From positions 1-64,000 of the forward strand of contig NZ_QFVR01000011.1 in NCBI RefSeq assembly GCF_003143975.1: DNA of 64,000 nucleotides, read 5' to 3'. Under the pieces are notes generated by a model, which was not told the origin of the DNA, searched no databases, and was given only the letters and a program-made list of their open reading frames with translations. Of the stretch, positions 38,638-47,829 are shown in pieces (position 1 is the stretch's first letter; the number at the start of each line of letters is the position of its first letter). This stretch comes from Kurthia sibirica (GTDB lineage Bacteria; Bacillota; Bacilli; Bacillales_A; Planococcaceae). The position numbers and the translations under genes were made by a program.

Positions 38638-38653
38638 CGAGAGGAGAAAATCC

Positions 38654-39160
38654 ATGTTAGCATTGCGTTATCTAAAAATATTCGTTGTTTTATTGGCGGG
38701 TTTATTCGGTTTTTTCGTCGTATTAGGCAATTTACTTGATTACGATTCTAACTATCAATTCGTCAAGCACGTCTTAAGCATGGATACGACCTTTGAAGGA
38801 AATAAGCTCATGTGGCGTGCCATCACCTCACCAAATGCTCACATGGTAGCGTATTGGATTTTAATCTTATTAGAAGTGATTTTCACATTAACAGCATTAT
38901 TTGGCGCCTATCATATGTTGTTAAATAGTAAGCAATCAGGTTTGAAATTTAATGAAGCAAAACGTTATGGTTACTATGCTTTTTTCTTAGGTTTCATCAT
39001 TTGGTTCCTAGGTTTCATCGTTATTGGTAACGAGTGGTTTGCGATGTGGCAATCGGAATCATGGAACGGGAAAGATACCGCGATGAATATTGTCTTATTG
39101 TGGACAGTCTTTGCACTACTACTAGCATTAAAAGACGATGATTTACAGGCAAAAGAGTAA
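38654..39160 (+). CDS. DUF2165-like small integral membrane protein
   Basis: A 168-residue protein with four hydrophobic segments (about 8-28, 70-95, 112-132 and 146-162). It has the DUF2165-like features GNLLDYDSNYQFVKHVLSMD in the first external loop and VIGNEWFAMWQSESWNG in the last. GAGGAG precedes the ATG at 38654. The function is unknown. It sits between rho and rpmE, where B. subtilis has no such gene, so it is an accessory insertion with its DUF4177-like partner. Confidence 0.78.
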   Translation: MLALRYLKIFVVLLAGLFGFFVVLGNLLDYDSNYQFVKHVLSMDTTFEGNKLMWRAITSPNAHMVAYWILILLEVIFTLTALFGAYHMLLNSKQSGLKFNEAKRYGYYAFFLGFIIWFLGFIVIGNEWFAMWQSESWNGKDTAMNIVLLWTVFALLLALKDDDLQAKE

Positions 39161-39167
39161 AAAAACA

Positions 39168-39317
39168 TTGCGAAGACATAAGGAATTTGTTATACTCTGT
39201 ATTATAATGCTATCAATACGTATTGCATATGCGACAACTTAATTGGGTTGTGTAAGGCAATAGGTTGATACAAAGTACTCTGTTCCAGATGGTTCAGGGC
39301 GAGAGGAGAAATATACT
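39168..39317 (+). promoter_or_regulatory. rpmE promoter and about 115-base leader (possible L31 autoregulatory leader)
   Basis: TTGCGA (39168-39173), 17 bases, TATACT (39191-39196). The leader contains an ACAAC/GTTGT hairpin (about 39234-39254) and ends in AGAGGAGA before the rpmE ATG. Firmicutes rpmE mRNAs carry an L31-binding leader; I infer but cannot confirm one here. Confidence 0.5.
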
Positions 39318-39518
39318 ATGAAACAAGGAATTCACCCAGACTACAAAGAAGCAACAGTATCATGCTCATGTGGTAATACGTTCAAAACTGGTTCAGTAAA
39401 AGAAACTATCGTTATCGAATTTTGTAACGAGTGCCACCCATTCTACACTGGTCGCCAAAAATTCGCGTCTGCTGACGGACGTGTTGATCGTTTCAACAAA
39501 AAATACGGTCTTAAATAA
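39318..39518 (+). CDS. rpmE: 50S ribosomal protein L31, zinc-binding type
   Basis: A 66-residue ribosomal protein of the C+ type. It begins [12 protein letters not shown] and has a four-cysteine zinc site, CSCGN (Cys-16, Cys-18) and [10 protein letters not shown] (Cys-36, Cys-39). It ends FNKKYGLK. Zn-containing L31 is normally exchanged for a Cys-lacking paralogue on zinc starvation; none is seen in this window. The upstream leader may allow autoregulation. Confidence 0.97.
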   Translation: MKQGIHPDYKEATVSCSCGNTFKTGSVKETIVIEFCNECHPFYTGRQKFASADGRVDRFNKKYGLK

Positions 39519-39536
39519 TTCGAATAGAATTGTTAA

Positions 39537-39575
39537 AATGCCTGCTAAGCGATTCGTTGCTTAGCAGGTATTTTT
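39537..39575 (+). terminator. Intrinsic terminator of rpmE
   Basis: A 14-base stem ATGCCTGCTAAGC/GCTTAGCAGGTAT around an 8-base loop, followed by TTTTTC. Confidence 0.9.
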
Positions 39576-39722
39576 CTTGCCTAAAAACCGAATTTCGTGT
39601 AGTATAAATCACGTTGTTTAAGTGAGGAATTACTTAATGAGGACGTATTTTTTCCTAAAATTAGGCGAATTGCTGTATAATTCGTTAATATAATATAGAG
39701 AAGTTGAAAGGGGTCAGTCACG

Positions 39723-40319
39723 ATGTACTACACTCACCAAAACGGTTGGATTGAAGTCATTTGCGGTAGTATGTTCTCAGGTAAATCAGAGGAACTTATT
39801 CGTAGAGTTAGACGTGCGCAGTTTGCAAAACAACGTATTGCTGTATTTAAACCACAAATAGATAATCGCTATAGCGAGGAAGCGGTCGTATCCCATAATG
39901 GGACAACGGTGATTGCGCATCCGATTGAACGAACAGAAGAAATGTGGGAATATATTTCAGATGAATATGATGTCATTGCAATCGATGAGGCCCAATTTTT
40001 CGGAGAAGATATTATCGATACGGTACAAAAATTAGCGAATCATGGTTTTCGCGTAATTTTGGCTGGTCTTGATCAAGATTTCAAAGGGATGCCATTTGGG
40101 CCAATGCCTTTATTAATGGCAATTGCCGAACAAGTGACGAAGTTACAAGCTGTCTGTAGCGAATGTGGCTCACCTGCTAGTCGTACGCAAAGATTGATCA
40201 ATGGCGAACCTGCAAAATCTGACGATCCAATTATTTTAGTTGGTGCATCGGAAGCCTATGAGCCGAGATGCCGTCATCATCATTCTGTACCTCTTGGTGT
40301 GACAGAAGTAAAAGGATAG
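39723..40319 (+). CDS. tdk: Thymidine kinase
   Basis: A 198-residue type II thymidine kinase that salvages thymidine with ATP. The P-loop GSMFSGKS (residues 15-22), the DEAQFF Walker B segment, the lid ending near residue 188 and the zinc-binding Cys pairs (CSECG and the C-terminal CRHHH) are present. GGGGT precedes the ATG. The neighbours rpmE and prfA match B. subtilis order. Confidence 0.97.
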   Translation: MYYTHQNGWIEVICGSMFSGKSEELIRRVRRAQFAKQRIAVFKPQIDNRYSEEAVVSHNGTTVIAHPIERTEEMWEYISDEYDVIAIDEAQFFGEDIIDTVQKLANHGFRVILAGLDQDFKGMPFGPMPLLMAIAEQVTKLQAVCSECGSPASRTQRLINGEPAKSDDPIILVGASEAYEPRCRHHHSVPLGVTEVKG

Positions 40320-40345
40320 TGGCAACTTAATTAGCATAAAGAGCA

Positions 40346-40381
40346 GTAGTAGTTATCTTTAGAAGATAGCTACTATTTTTG
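40346..40381 (+). terminator. Intrinsic terminator of tdk
   Basis: A 13-bp stem with one wobble (40347-40359 with 40363-40375), loop TAG, then five T residues. Confidence 0.85.
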
Positions 40382-40432
40382 TGTATCATAGAACAACTTG
40401 AAATAAATAAAGCGAATCAATCGGAGGTTTGG

Positions 40433-40525
40433 TTGAGCGACTATAAAAGACATCGCTATGAAAAAAGCATATGCTTTATTTGTAGGAAATGTCTCATTTC
40501 TAAAAGAATTTTTTCATTAGAGTAG
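40433..40525 (+). CDS. Possible 30-residue cysteine-rich micro-ORF
   Basis: A TTG start preceded by GGAGGT with a short spacer opens 30 codons ending at TAG 40523-40525. The peptide is basic and holds CFICRKC, a CxxCxxC cluster that could bind a metal. No promoter is obvious and no family is known. It sits in the 307-base gap between tdk and prfA, which otherwise holds the tdk terminator and a small hairpin near 40490-40504. It may be chance. Confidence 0.25.
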   Translation: MSDYKRHRYEKSICFICRKCLISKRIFSLE

Positions 40526-40626
40526 CAAGAGGCTCTCTTTTTCTTTATACTATTATAGGAACATATATAAACTCGTAAAGACAAGATAAAATAGATAGCG
40601 AAATAAGAAAGGTTAAGGTGAATTAC

Positions 40627-41706
40627 ATGTTTGATCGCCTGCAAGCAGTTGAAGATCGATATGAAAGATTAAATGAATTATTAAGTGACCCGGATGTTGT
40701 ATCGGATAATAAAAAATTAGCACAGTATTCGAAAGAGCAATCGGATATTTCTGATACAGTAGAAGTGTATCGTGAATACAAATCAACAAAAGAGCAAATT
40801 GCCGAAGCCAAAGAAATGCTAAATGAAAAATTAGATCCTGATATGAAGGATATGGTAAAAGAAGAATTAAAAGAACTTGAAGCATTAATTCCGGCATTTG
40901 AAGAAAGATTAAAAGTTCTGCTTATTCCCAAAGACCCTAATGATAGTAAAAACGTGATTATGGAAATTCGTGGCGCTGCTGGTGGCGACGAAGCAGCATT
41001 ATTCGCTAACTCATTATTCCGTATGTATAGCAAGTATGCGGAAACGCAGGGCTGGAAAATTGAAATTATGAATGCCAACCCGACAGAGCTTGGCGGCTAT
41101 AAAGAGATTGTCTTCCAGATTTCAGGACAGGGTGCATATTCCCGTTTTAAATATGAAAGTGGCGCTCATCGTGTACAACGCGTACCCGAAACAGAATCAC
41201 AAGGTCGTGTGCATACATCAACTTCTACAGTTGTTGTTATGCCAGAAGCAGAAGAAGTAGAATTAGTATTAGCAGATAAAGATATTCGTGTAGATATTTA
41301 TCACGCATCAGGCGCTGGTGGTCAACACGTCAATAAAACAGCATCTGCCGTACGTATGACACATATTCCAACGGGTGTAGTGGTAGCTATGCAAGATGAA
41401 CGTTCGCAATTGAAAAACCGCGATAAAGCGATGAAAGTTTTACGTACACGTGTATTTGATAAATTACGTCAAGAAGCACAAAGTGAAATCGATGCTGAGC
41501 GTAAATCAATTATTGGTACAGGTGATCGTTCTGAACGTATTCGCACATATAATTACCCACAAAACCGCGTGACGGATCACCGCATTGGTTTAACAATTCA
41601 AAAATTGGATCAAATTATCGAAGGTAAGCTCGATGAAATTATCAATGCATTAATCATGGAAGAACAAGCAGAGAAGCTGGATCAATTAAATGAACCAAGA
41701 ATGTAA
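40627..41706 (+). CDS. prfA: Peptide chain release factor 1
   Basis: A 359-residue class I release factor reading UAA and UAG. It starts [19 protein letters not shown] as in Bacillus RF1. The peptidyl-hydrolase motif GGQ is at residues 231-233 within [22 protein letters not shown] 40627 has AAGGTG 6 bases upstream; the upstream GTG at 40618 lies within that site. The 3' end overlaps prmC, whose product methylates the GGQ glutamine. Confidence 0.97.
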   Translation: MFDRLQAVEDRYERLNELLSDPDVVSDNKKLAQYSKEQSDISDTVEVYREYKSTKEQIAEAKEMLNEKLDPDMKDMVKEELKELEALIPAFEERLKVLLIPKDPNDSKNVIMEIRGAAGGDEAALFANSLFRMYSKYAETQGWKIEIMNANPTELGGYKEIVFQISGQGAYSRFKYESGAHRVQRVPETESQGRVHTSTSTVVVMPEAEEVELVLADKDIRVDIYHASGAGGQHVNKTASAVRMTHIPTGVVVAMQDERSQLKNRDKAMKVLRTRVFDKLRQEAQSEIDAERKSIIGTGDRSERIRTYNYPQNRVTDHRIGLTIQKLDQIIEGKLDEIINALIMEEQAEKLDQLNEPRM

Positions 41707-42553
41707 TACTGTCTTTGAGGCCCTTAAATGGGCTTCTTCTTATTTAGAGGAACAAAATCGTGAGGCAAATGCTGCACGCTTACTACTTCAGCATGTGCTA
41801 AATGTCGATTATACAGGTCTTGTATTCAAGATGCAGGAACCGATTAGTAAAGAGGATTTTAGCAGGTTTCAGCATTATATTGCAGAACATGCAGCGGGAA
41901 AACCAGCGCAATACATCATGGGGTATGAGGAATTCTATGGTCGTAAGTTTTATGTCACAGAGTCGGTACTTATTCCACGTCCTGAAACAGAAGAACTTGT
42001 CGAAGAAACATTACGTCGTATACCGTTACTCTTTGGTAATGAAGAGAACTTGGCTTTAGCTGATATCGGGACAGGTAGTGGTGCGATTGCTGTGTCGATG
42101 AAAAAAGAATTACCGCAGCTCGATGTCACGGCAACGGATTTAAGTGCAGAGGCACTTGTTGTTGCACGTGAAAATGCAACACAGTTAGAGGCTAAGGTAC
42201 ATTTTTTGCAAGGTGATCTAACAGCACCTCTTCAAGGACAGAAATTTGATATTGTACTGTCTAATCCACCGTATATTGCATTTGATGAAGCAAAATTAAT
42301 GGATGATGTTGTTTTGGAGCATGAACCACATGGTGCTTTATTTGCGGAGGAAGATGGATTGCAGTTGTACCGCCAACTTTGTGAACAACTTGCTACAATT
42401 TTAAACGATAAAGCACTAATAGGTTTTGAGATTGGCTATTTACAAGGTCCGGCTGTGGAAAACCTGTTGAAAAGTCATTTCCCAACAGGTAAAGTAGAGA
42501 TTTTAGCCGATTTAAATGGGAATAATCGAATGGTTTTCTGTGAATTGCAATAG
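41690..42553 (+). CDS. prmC: Release factor glutamine methyltransferase
   Basis: A 287-residue SAM-dependent methyltransferase that N5-methylates the Gln of the GGQ motif in RF1 and RF2. It has an N-terminal helical recognition domain (about 1-85), then the SAM site [14 protein letters not shown] and the catalytic NPPYI motif. The start overlaps prfA by 17 bases, a conserved operon. In B. subtilis spoIIR follows; here a 274-base non-coding gap with DnaA boxes follows instead. Confidence 0.96.
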   Translation: MNQECNTVFEALKWASSYLEEQNREANAARLLLQHVLNVDYTGLVFKMQEPISKEDFSRFQHYIAEHAAGKPAQYIMGYEEFYGRKFYVTESVLIPRPETEELVEETLRRIPLLFGNEENLALADIGTGSGAIAVSMKKELPQLDVTATDLSAEALVVARENATQLEAKVHFLQGDLTAPLQGQKFDIVLSNPPYIAFDEAKLMDDVVLEHEPHGALFAEEDGLQLYRQLCEQLATILNDKALIGFEIGYLQGPAVENLLKSHFPTGKVEILADLNGNNRMVFCELQ

Positions 42554-42791
42554 TTATCCACAGCTGTAAAGGAGATTTCCTTTACGAAAAATAATACCAT
42601 AATTATTTGAGGGGTAAACGCTCTATATTGCTAAAAATGGCGTATTGACAAGCTTTGTAAAGGGTTCAAAGGACTCATTTTAGAATAAAAAATATAAATA
42701 ATGAAATATAAAGAGTGAAAAATAAAAAGTTATGCACAAAATTTCTTGAATTATCCACAAAAATGGTTAGAACATATACAGTTGTGTATAA
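42554..42791. promoter_or_regulatory. DnaA-box cluster upstream of ywlC
   Basis: Four exact matches to TTATNCACA occur: 42554-42562 (TTATCCACA), 42730-42738 (TTATGCACA), 42751-42759 (TTATCCACA) and, on the minus strand, 42783-42791. The first two of the 3' trio start 21 bp apart and the third 32 bp further on, close to whole helical turns. An 8-bp hairpin lies at 42566-42585. A DnaA-box cluster near ywlC is, as I recall, known in B. subtilis, where such clusters titrate DnaA and modulate initiation. Confidence 0.8.
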
Positions 42792-42827
42792 CTTTCTGAA
42801 AACTTGCTCTGCTAGGGAGGTAAAACA

Positions 42828-43862
42828 ATGGACACGATACGAAAAAATATGGATAAAGATGTGAATAATGTAAAAAATTATCAACAGGCTGTGGATTTGT
42901 TAAAATCGGGTGAAGTTGTCGCTTTTCCAACAGAAACGGTTTATGGCTTAGGTGGTATAGCGACGAGTGATGCAGCTGTACTAAAAATCTATGAAGCAAA
43001 AGGACGTCCATCAGATAATCCATTAATCGTCCATATTGGTACCATTGAAGAAGTAGAACATTATGTGACGAATATTAGTGATCAGGCGAAACAATGTATG
43101 GCAGCTTTTTGGCCAGGTCCATTAACAATTATTTGTGAAGTGAAAGAGAATGTTTTATCGACAAAAGTAACAGCTGGACTAAAAACTGTTGGATTACGTA
43201 TGCCAAATCATCCAGTAGCTTTAGGCTTATTACGTGCACTTGGTGAACCCATTGCAGCGCCATCTGCCAATCGGAGTGGCAAACCGAGTCCGACTGAAGG
43301 TATTCATGTAGAAGAGGATCTTCGCGGGCGCATACCACTCATACTAGATGGTGGTGCAACGGGCATTGGTGTAGAATCAACGGTGATTGATCTGACGTTA
43401 CAAATACCGACAATTTTACGTCCGGGAGGCGTGACAAAGGATATGATTGAAGCTGTGATTGGTCCAGTAAATGAACCAAATCATATAGAGCAACAAGAGG
43501 GCGCGCCAAAAGCACCTGGTATGAAATACAAACATTATTCACCAGATGCACCTGTTTATTTAATTGAAAAAAATGAGGCAGCCATTAAAGAGGCAATTGA
43601 TAAAATTCATGCGCAACATAAAACGGTAGCGCTATTAGCCCCAGAATTATATGCAAATGAACAGGCTGACTATTTCTTTTCTTTTGGCGAAGATACGCAA
43701 GCGGATATGGCAGCACATTTATTTCAAGCATTACGTGCTTGCGATGCGACGACAGTCGATCTCGTTCTCGCGACAGTTACTTCTTTAGATGGTATGGGTT
43801 CAGCAATTATGAATCGACTTGAAAAAGCAGCAGGCAATCAATGGTTTCATGCGATAGATTAA
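42828..43862 (+). CDS. ywlC: L-threonylcarbamoyladenylate synthase (Sua5/YwlC type)
   Basis: A 344-residue enzyme making threonylcarbamoyl-AMP for the t6A modification of ANN-decoding tRNAs. The N-terminal YrdC domain has VAFPTETVYGLGG, the KGRPSDNPLIVH signature, GLRMPNHP and PSANRSGKPSPT. A linker (APGMKYKHYSP) leads to the C-terminal Sua5 domain. GGAGGT precedes the ATG. The DnaA boxes in its upstream region could affect its expression. Confidence 0.95.
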   Translation: MDTIRKNMDKDVNNVKNYQQAVDLLKSGEVVAFPTETVYGLGGIATSDAAVLKIYEAKGRPSDNPLIVHIGTIEEVEHYVTNISDQAKQCMAAFWPGPLTIICEVKENVLSTKVTAGLKTVGLRMPNHPVALGLLRALGEPIAAPSANRSGKPSPTEGIHVEEDLRGRIPLILDGGATGIGVESTVIDLTLQIPTILRPGGVTKDMIEAVIGPVNEPNHIEQQEGAPKAPGMKYKHYSPDAPVYLIEKNEAAIKEAIDKIHAQHKTVALLAPELYANEQADYFFSFGEDTQADMAAHLFQALRACDATTVDLVLATVTSLDGMGSAIMNRLEKAAGNQWFHAID

Positions 43863-43877
43863 TTAGCAGATGAACAG

Positions 43878-43920
43878 CTCAAGTGTAGCGCATATAGTGC
43901 GTTGTACTTGAGTTTTTTAC
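43878..43920 (+). terminator. Intrinsic terminator of ywlC
   Basis: CTCAAGT/ACTTGAG (43878-43884 with 43906-43912) with an inner imperfect helix, then six T residues. Confidence 0.85.
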
Positions 43921-43944
43921 TTTGTGCTGGGCGGGCAAGTTATA

Positions 43945-43991
43945 TTGACAAAAAAGTGAAAAACATGTTTAAATTACTTAACGCTAGGTAA
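43945..43991 (+). promoter_or_regulatory. Promoter and operator candidate for the TetR-family gene
   Basis: TTGACA (43945-43950), 17 bases, TTTAAA (43968-43973). The 18-base imperfect palindrome TTACTTA-ACGC-TAGGTAA (43974-43991) directly follows the -10, fitting autoregulation by the encoded repressor. Confidence 0.55.
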
Positions 43992-44007
43992 AAAAGGAGT
44001 GATGACA

Positions 44008-44595
44008 ATGTCAAAGGGTGAGGAAACCTATCAAAAAATACTCGATGTTTCCATTTATTTTTTCGCGAAAGACGGTATTCATAAAACAAGTTTTTCTAAA
44101 ATTGCAGATGCGCTTAAAATGACGAAGCCATCGCTTTACTACTATGTTAAATCGAAGGAAGAACTTGTGCATAAAGTGTTCGATTATATTTTTGATGATT
44201 ATTCATTTGATGCTTATTTTGAAAAAGAAAAATTAACACAAACGACAATTGAAGCTTATTTAATTGGTGGAGGCCATCAATTTATAGAAGAAATAGAAGA
44301 ACAAAATATTATATTAAATTTATTAAATGAATTTACTTTGTATGCTAAACGTATGGAAGAAAAAGATGAGACCTATATGGAAAAAATTAAACAATCACAT
44401 CAATCGTTTATCACAGGCTTTGCACAAATCTTGCAACAAGCGGAGGAATTCGATTTAATAAAAGAAGAACATATTATTTTACGCGCACAAACAATGGCTT
44501 TAATGTTAGATAATATCCAGTCTTATCATACATTAGGTTTGGGGATGGATTCTAAAGAGCTGTGGTCATTTACCGTTCGCCAAGTATTTGTATGA
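44008..44595 (+). CDS. TetR/AcrR family transcriptional regulator
   Basis: A 195-residue repressor. The N-terminal helix-turn-helix (about 8-55) reads TSFSKIADALKMTKPSLYYYVKSKEEL, typical of TetR. The C-terminal ligand-binding domain has no recognised subfamily. AAGGAG lies 8 bases before the ATG at 44008; GTG 43999 and ATG 44002 lie too close. A palindrome overlaps its own promoter. No adjacent transporter or enzyme reveals its target. Confidence 0.88.
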   Translation: MSKGEETYQKILDVSIYFFAKDGIHKTSFSKIADALKMTKPSLYYYVKSKEELVHKVFDYIFDDYSFDAYFEKEKLTQTTIEAYLIGGGHQFIEEIEEQNIILNLLNEFTLYAKRMEEKDETYMEKIKQSHQSFITGFAQILQQAEEFDLIKEEHIILRAQTMALMLDNIQSYHTLGLGMDSKELWSFTVRQVFV

Positions 44596-44754
44596 CCATG
44601 CTAAAGTTAGAAATCACGCCTATTATTAATAGTAATATCTTGATAATTATGTCGTTAGTAATTCTTTAGATATAGAAAAATGATTATTTATGTTTAAAAA
44701 ATGTATCATTTATACTGTATGTTGAAGTATAATTTAACTATAGAGGGGTGCACA

Positions 44755-45192
44755 ATGAATATTTATTTTATTTGTACAGGTAATACATGCAGAAGTCCTA
44801 TGGCGGAGGCCATCCTTAAAAATAAAAATCTTCAAAATGTTGAAGTCTCTTCAGCCGGTGTTTTTGCTCAAGATGGGGGCGAGCTTTCTCGCAATGCACA
44901 AACAGTTTTAATGCAAAATGATATAGAAGTTGATCATACGACGTCCGCAATCGATGCAGAAAAATTGGCAAAAGCCGATTTGATTTTAACGATGACGCTC
45001 GGGCATAGACAGGCTGTTTTGCAAGCATATCCAGCAGTAGCTGACAAAACATTTACATTGAAAGAATACGTCGATGCATCAAACTATGATGTGTCAGATC
45101 CATATGGCGGCAGTGTAGAAGTGTATCGACAAACCTTTAAGGAGCTTCAGCAACTTATTGACGCACTCCAATTGAAAATTTTGGAGGAGTAA
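44755..45192 (+). CDS. ywlE: Protein arginine phosphatase YwlE (low-molecular-weight phosphatase family)
   Basis: A 145-residue phosphatase. The P-loop CTGNTCRS supplies nucleophile Cys-7, and Thr-11 is the residue that favours phospho-arginine over phospho-tyrosine in YwlE. The acid loop is DPYGGS. It counteracts McsB arginine kinase in protein quality control. GAGGGGTG precedes the ATG at 44755; the frame from 44701 lacks a site. Neighbours ywlC and rpiB fit the B. subtilis order. Confidence 0.93.
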   Translation: MNIYFICTGNTCRSPMAEAILKNKNLQNVEVSSAGVFAQDGGELSRNAQTVLMQNDIEVDHTTSAIDAEKLAKADLILTMTLGHRQAVLQAYPAVADKTFTLKEYVDASNYDVSDPYGGSVEVYRQTFKELQQLIDALQLKILEE

Positions 45193-45195
45193 TCT

Positions 45196-46476
45196 ATGAA
45201 AAACACACATTCTTTTAGTCTTAGAAAAAAACTTATTCTTTTTGTTGTCGTATTGGCAGTCATAACATATGGCACAAGTTTAGTTTTTATCGAATACATC
45301 CAGCCACAATTTTTCCCGCATTTTAGTACATTAACATTTGCTGTGATTACATTTAGCTTAGGTATATTATGGTCGGGGATTCTTGCAGGCGTGTTAGCGT
45401 TCTTTATTGTTAAGCCCCTTCAACAATTAGAGAAGGTTGCTTTAGAAGCTGCAAAAGGTAATATTCATCAAACCATTAATCTACCTAAATCACATGATGA
45501 AATTCGATCTTTGGCTGTAGCTTTTGAGTCAATGTTAGCTAATCTTCGTCAGATGGTCAGCAGCATTGATGATAATTTTCAACAGACGAATAGCACCGTA
45601 CAATCATTGTCCAAGGAATCAAAGGAAGCACTTCAACAATCCGATGCAATTGCGCAGACAATCGCACAAATCTCTGAAGGAGCTATTGGTTCAGCAGAAG
45701 CAATTCAAAATACGGCAGAATCGATGGAAGATGTACGAGAATTAGCTGTAGAGGTCAATAAGCATGCGGTAAAATCGTCGACTTACTCTAATCAAATGAT
45801 TACTGAATTGACAAAAACAACGACCGTGATTGGTGAGTTAGTAAACGGTATTGAAGAAATAGCGAGTGGTAATAAAAAAGCTTTAAAAGACATCCATCAA
45901 CTAGAGCATAATGCCAATGAAGTAGAAAATATTATCCAATTAGTTGGTTCAATTGCAGAGCAAACCAATTTATTGGCATTAAATGCTTCAATCGAGGCAG
46001 CGCGTGCAGGCGAACATGGCAAGGGTTTTGCAGTCGTAGCAGAAGAAGTGCGCAAGTTAGCCGATGGCAGTGCAGATGCTGCAAAAGGAGTTGCCCAGTT
46101 AATTCAAGTGATGCAGGCAGATGTCGTACGGGTTGTCGATCAGATGACAACACAAGTGAAAATTGCCGAACATGAGATGTTGCGGGTATCCGATACGACG
46201 AAAGCTGTTGATGGCATGAATTCAACGGTGAAACAGATGGCGGCTTCAGTAGATGAAATTTCACAATTCGTCGAAAAACAATTCAATAATATTGAGAGAA
46301 CAGCACATGAATCACAAGAAGTTGCAGCCATTGCGGAAGAAACATCTGCAGGGGCAGAAGAAGTACGCAGTTCAACAGATGAGCAAGTGCGCTCTATTTC
46401 ACAAATGGAAGAGTTATCACGTCATTTGCAACAACAATCTAAAGAGTTGCATAAAACAATTCAACAATTTAACTAA
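45196..46476 (+). CDS. Methyl-accepting chemotaxis protein
   Basis: A 426-residue receptor. Two transmembrane segments (about 13-31 and 45-71) enclose only a very short external loop. A HAMP domain follows (about 70-125), then a long coiled coil with the signalling hairpin [41 protein letters not shown]. The lack of a large sensor domain suggests it senses membrane or cytoplasmic cues or works with a partner. It follows ywlE by 3 bases, so the two may be co-transcribed. Confidence 0.93.
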   Translation: MKNTHSFSLRKKLILFVVVLAVITYGTSLVFIEYIQPQFFPHFSTLTFAVITFSLGILWSGILAGVLAFFIVKPLQQLEKVALEAAKGNIHQTINLPKSHDEIRSLAVAFESMLANLRQMVSSIDDNFQQTNSTVQSLSKESKEALQQSDAIAQTIAQISEGAIGSAEAIQNTAESMEDVRELAVEVNKHAVKSSTYSNQMITELTKTTTVIGELVNGIEEIASGNKKALKDIHQLEHNANEVENIIQLVGSIAEQTNLLALNASIEAARAGEHGKGFAVVAEEVRKLADGSADAAKGVAQLIQVMQADVVRVVDQMTTQVKIAEHEMLRVSDTTKAVDGMNSTVKQMAASVDEISQFVEKQFNNIERTAHESQEVAAIAEETSAGAEEVRSSTDEQVRSISQMEELSRHLQQQSKELHKTIQQFN

Positions 46477-46480
46477 TGCT

Positions 46481-46525
46481 AAAAAATGCCATGCCACGAA
46501 TCCTCGTTGTGTATGGCATTTTTTA
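46481..46525 (+). terminator. Intrinsic terminator after the MCP gene
   Basis: AAAAAATGCCAT pairs with ATGGCATTTTTT (46481-46492 with 46513-46524); probably bidirectional. Confidence 0.88.
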
Positions 46526-46800
46526 GTGTTATTTCTCAATACAATGCAATGAATTCCTCTTAATATAAAAATTATATTGTTGTAATACAGTGTAAAGTTC
46601 GGTAAAATAGCAATTGTGAATCGTATAACACGATTCAAATTACTGAAAGCGATTTACTTCTTAACTATATACATATTAAACGTTATTAAAGTTCGTCTTT
46701 CAGCTATTTAAACGTATTTTTGAGCTAATAATTATGTCTTTATAGGCTTATTAATGGTACACTAATGATGAATTTAAACAATTGAAAAGAGGGATTTACG
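46526..46800. promoter_or_regulatory. rpiB upstream region with promoter and leader hairpin
   Basis: The whole MCP-rpiB gap is 324 bases. It has TTGTAA (46580-46585), 17 bases, TAAAAT (46603-46608). A perfect 8-bp hairpin TGAATCGT/ACGATTCA (46617-46637) would sit at the very 5' end of the transcript and may stabilise it. An extended -10-like TGGTACACT (46755-46763) is a second start candidate. No ORF is seen. Confidence 0.55.
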
Positions 46801-47238
46801 TTGAAAATCGCAATTTCATCCGATCACGGTGGTAATAACCTACGCAAAGAAATTATGGAGCTTTTAGAAGAACTAGGCTTTACGTATGAAGACTTTGGTC
46901 CAAAAGACGATCGCTCAGTAGATTATCCTGATTATGCCTTACCAGTAGCACAAGGTGTGGCAACAGGGGAATTTGATAAAGGGATTTTAATTTGTGGAAC
47001 AGGTATTGGTATGTCAATCGCAGCAAACAAAGTAAAAGGTATTCGTTGTGCTTTAGTACATGATGTCTTTTCGGCTAAAGCAACTCGTTGTCATAATGAC
47101 TCCAATATTATTGCGATGGGCGAACGCGTTATTGGCGCTGGCCTTGCACGTGAAATTGTTTCAGCGTGGTTACAAACGGATTTTGAAGGCGGTCGTCATG
47201 AACGTCGAATCGAAAAAATTTCAGCTTTAGAAGAATAA
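46801..47238 (+). CDS. rpiB: Ribose-5-phosphate isomerase B
   Basis: A 145-residue LacAB/RpiB-type isomerase interconverting ribose-5-phosphate and ribulose-5-phosphate. It opens MKIAISSDHGG (Asp-8, His-9), with catalytic Cys-65 in GILICGTGIGMSIAANK and later RCHNDSNIIAMGER. It uses a TTG start with AGAGGG upstream. ywlG follows at 17 bases and glyA 22 bases after that, a three-gene operon as in B. subtilis. Confidence 0.95.
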   Translation: MKIAISSDHGGNNLRKEIMELLEELGFTYEDFGPKDDRSVDYPDYALPVAQGVATGEFDKGILICGTGIGMSIAANKVKGIRCALVHDVFSAKATRCHNDSNIIAMGERVIGAGLAREIVSAWLQTDFEGGRHERRIEKISALEE

Positions 47239-47255
47239 CGAAGGAGCGAATAGCT

Positions 47256-47807
47256 ATGGAGAATTTACAGCAAGTTACGCGTGACTTAACGACTTTATTG
47301 TCCGAATTTGCACAGCAAACTCCGCTTAAAAAAGGTCAGCTGTTTATCGTTGGTTGTTCAACATCTGAAGTGAAGGGCAAAAAAATTGGTACAGCGGGTG
47401 GTCTGGAGATTGCAGAGGCACTGTATAAACCGCTATCAGTATTTGCCAAGGAATATGATCTTGCTTTGGCCTTTCAAGGTTGCGAACATATAAATAGAGC
47501 ACTAACGATGGAGAGAGCGACAGCAGCGCGTTATGATTTGGAGGAAGTAGCCGTGATTCCAGTAGTAACAGCGGGTGGTTCTATGTCCACATATGCGTAT
47601 AATCAGCTGGATGATCCCATCGTTGTTGAAGAAGCACAAGGTCATGCCGGGGTGGATATTGGGCAGACATTAATTGGTATGCATTTAAAAAAAGTGGCAG
47701 TTCCTGTACGAACTTCTATCAAACAAATTGGTGAAGCGATCGTTACAGTTGCAAGCACTCGTCCGAAGCGTATAGGCGGAGAACGAGCTGTATATACGAT
47801 AGACTAG
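47256..47807 (+). CDS. ywlG: UPF0340 / TIGR01440 family protein (YwlG)
   Basis: A 183-residue soluble protein of the conserved YwlG family. Characteristic stretches are FIVGCSTSEVKGKKIGTAGG, AFQGCEHINRAL and HAGVDIGQTLIGMHLKKVAVPVR. The function is not established to my knowledge. AAGGAG precedes the ATG. It sits between rpiB and glyA in an operon preserved across Bacillales. Confidence 0.93.
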   Translation: MENLQQVTRDLTTLLSEFAQQTPLKKGQLFIVGCSTSEVKGKKIGTAGGLEIAEALYKPLSVFAKEYDLALAFQGCEHINRALTMERATAARYDLEEVAVIPVVTAGGSMSTYAYNQLDDPIVVEEAQGHAGVDIGQTLIGMHLKKVAVPVRTSIKQIGEAIVTVASTRPKRIGGERAVYTID

Positions 47808-47829
47808 TAGAATTTAGGGGGAAAGAGAA

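Noticed and set aside
42566-42585. GTAAAGGA/TCCTTTAC hairpin after prmC as an intrinsic terminator
   Set aside because: No T run follows; it lies within the DnaA-box region and is reported only as a hairpin.
42554-42791. DnaA-box cluster as the replication origin
   Set aside because: No dnaA, dnaN or rpmH neighbours and no AT-rich unwinding element that stands out; it is better explained as a secondary DnaA cluster.
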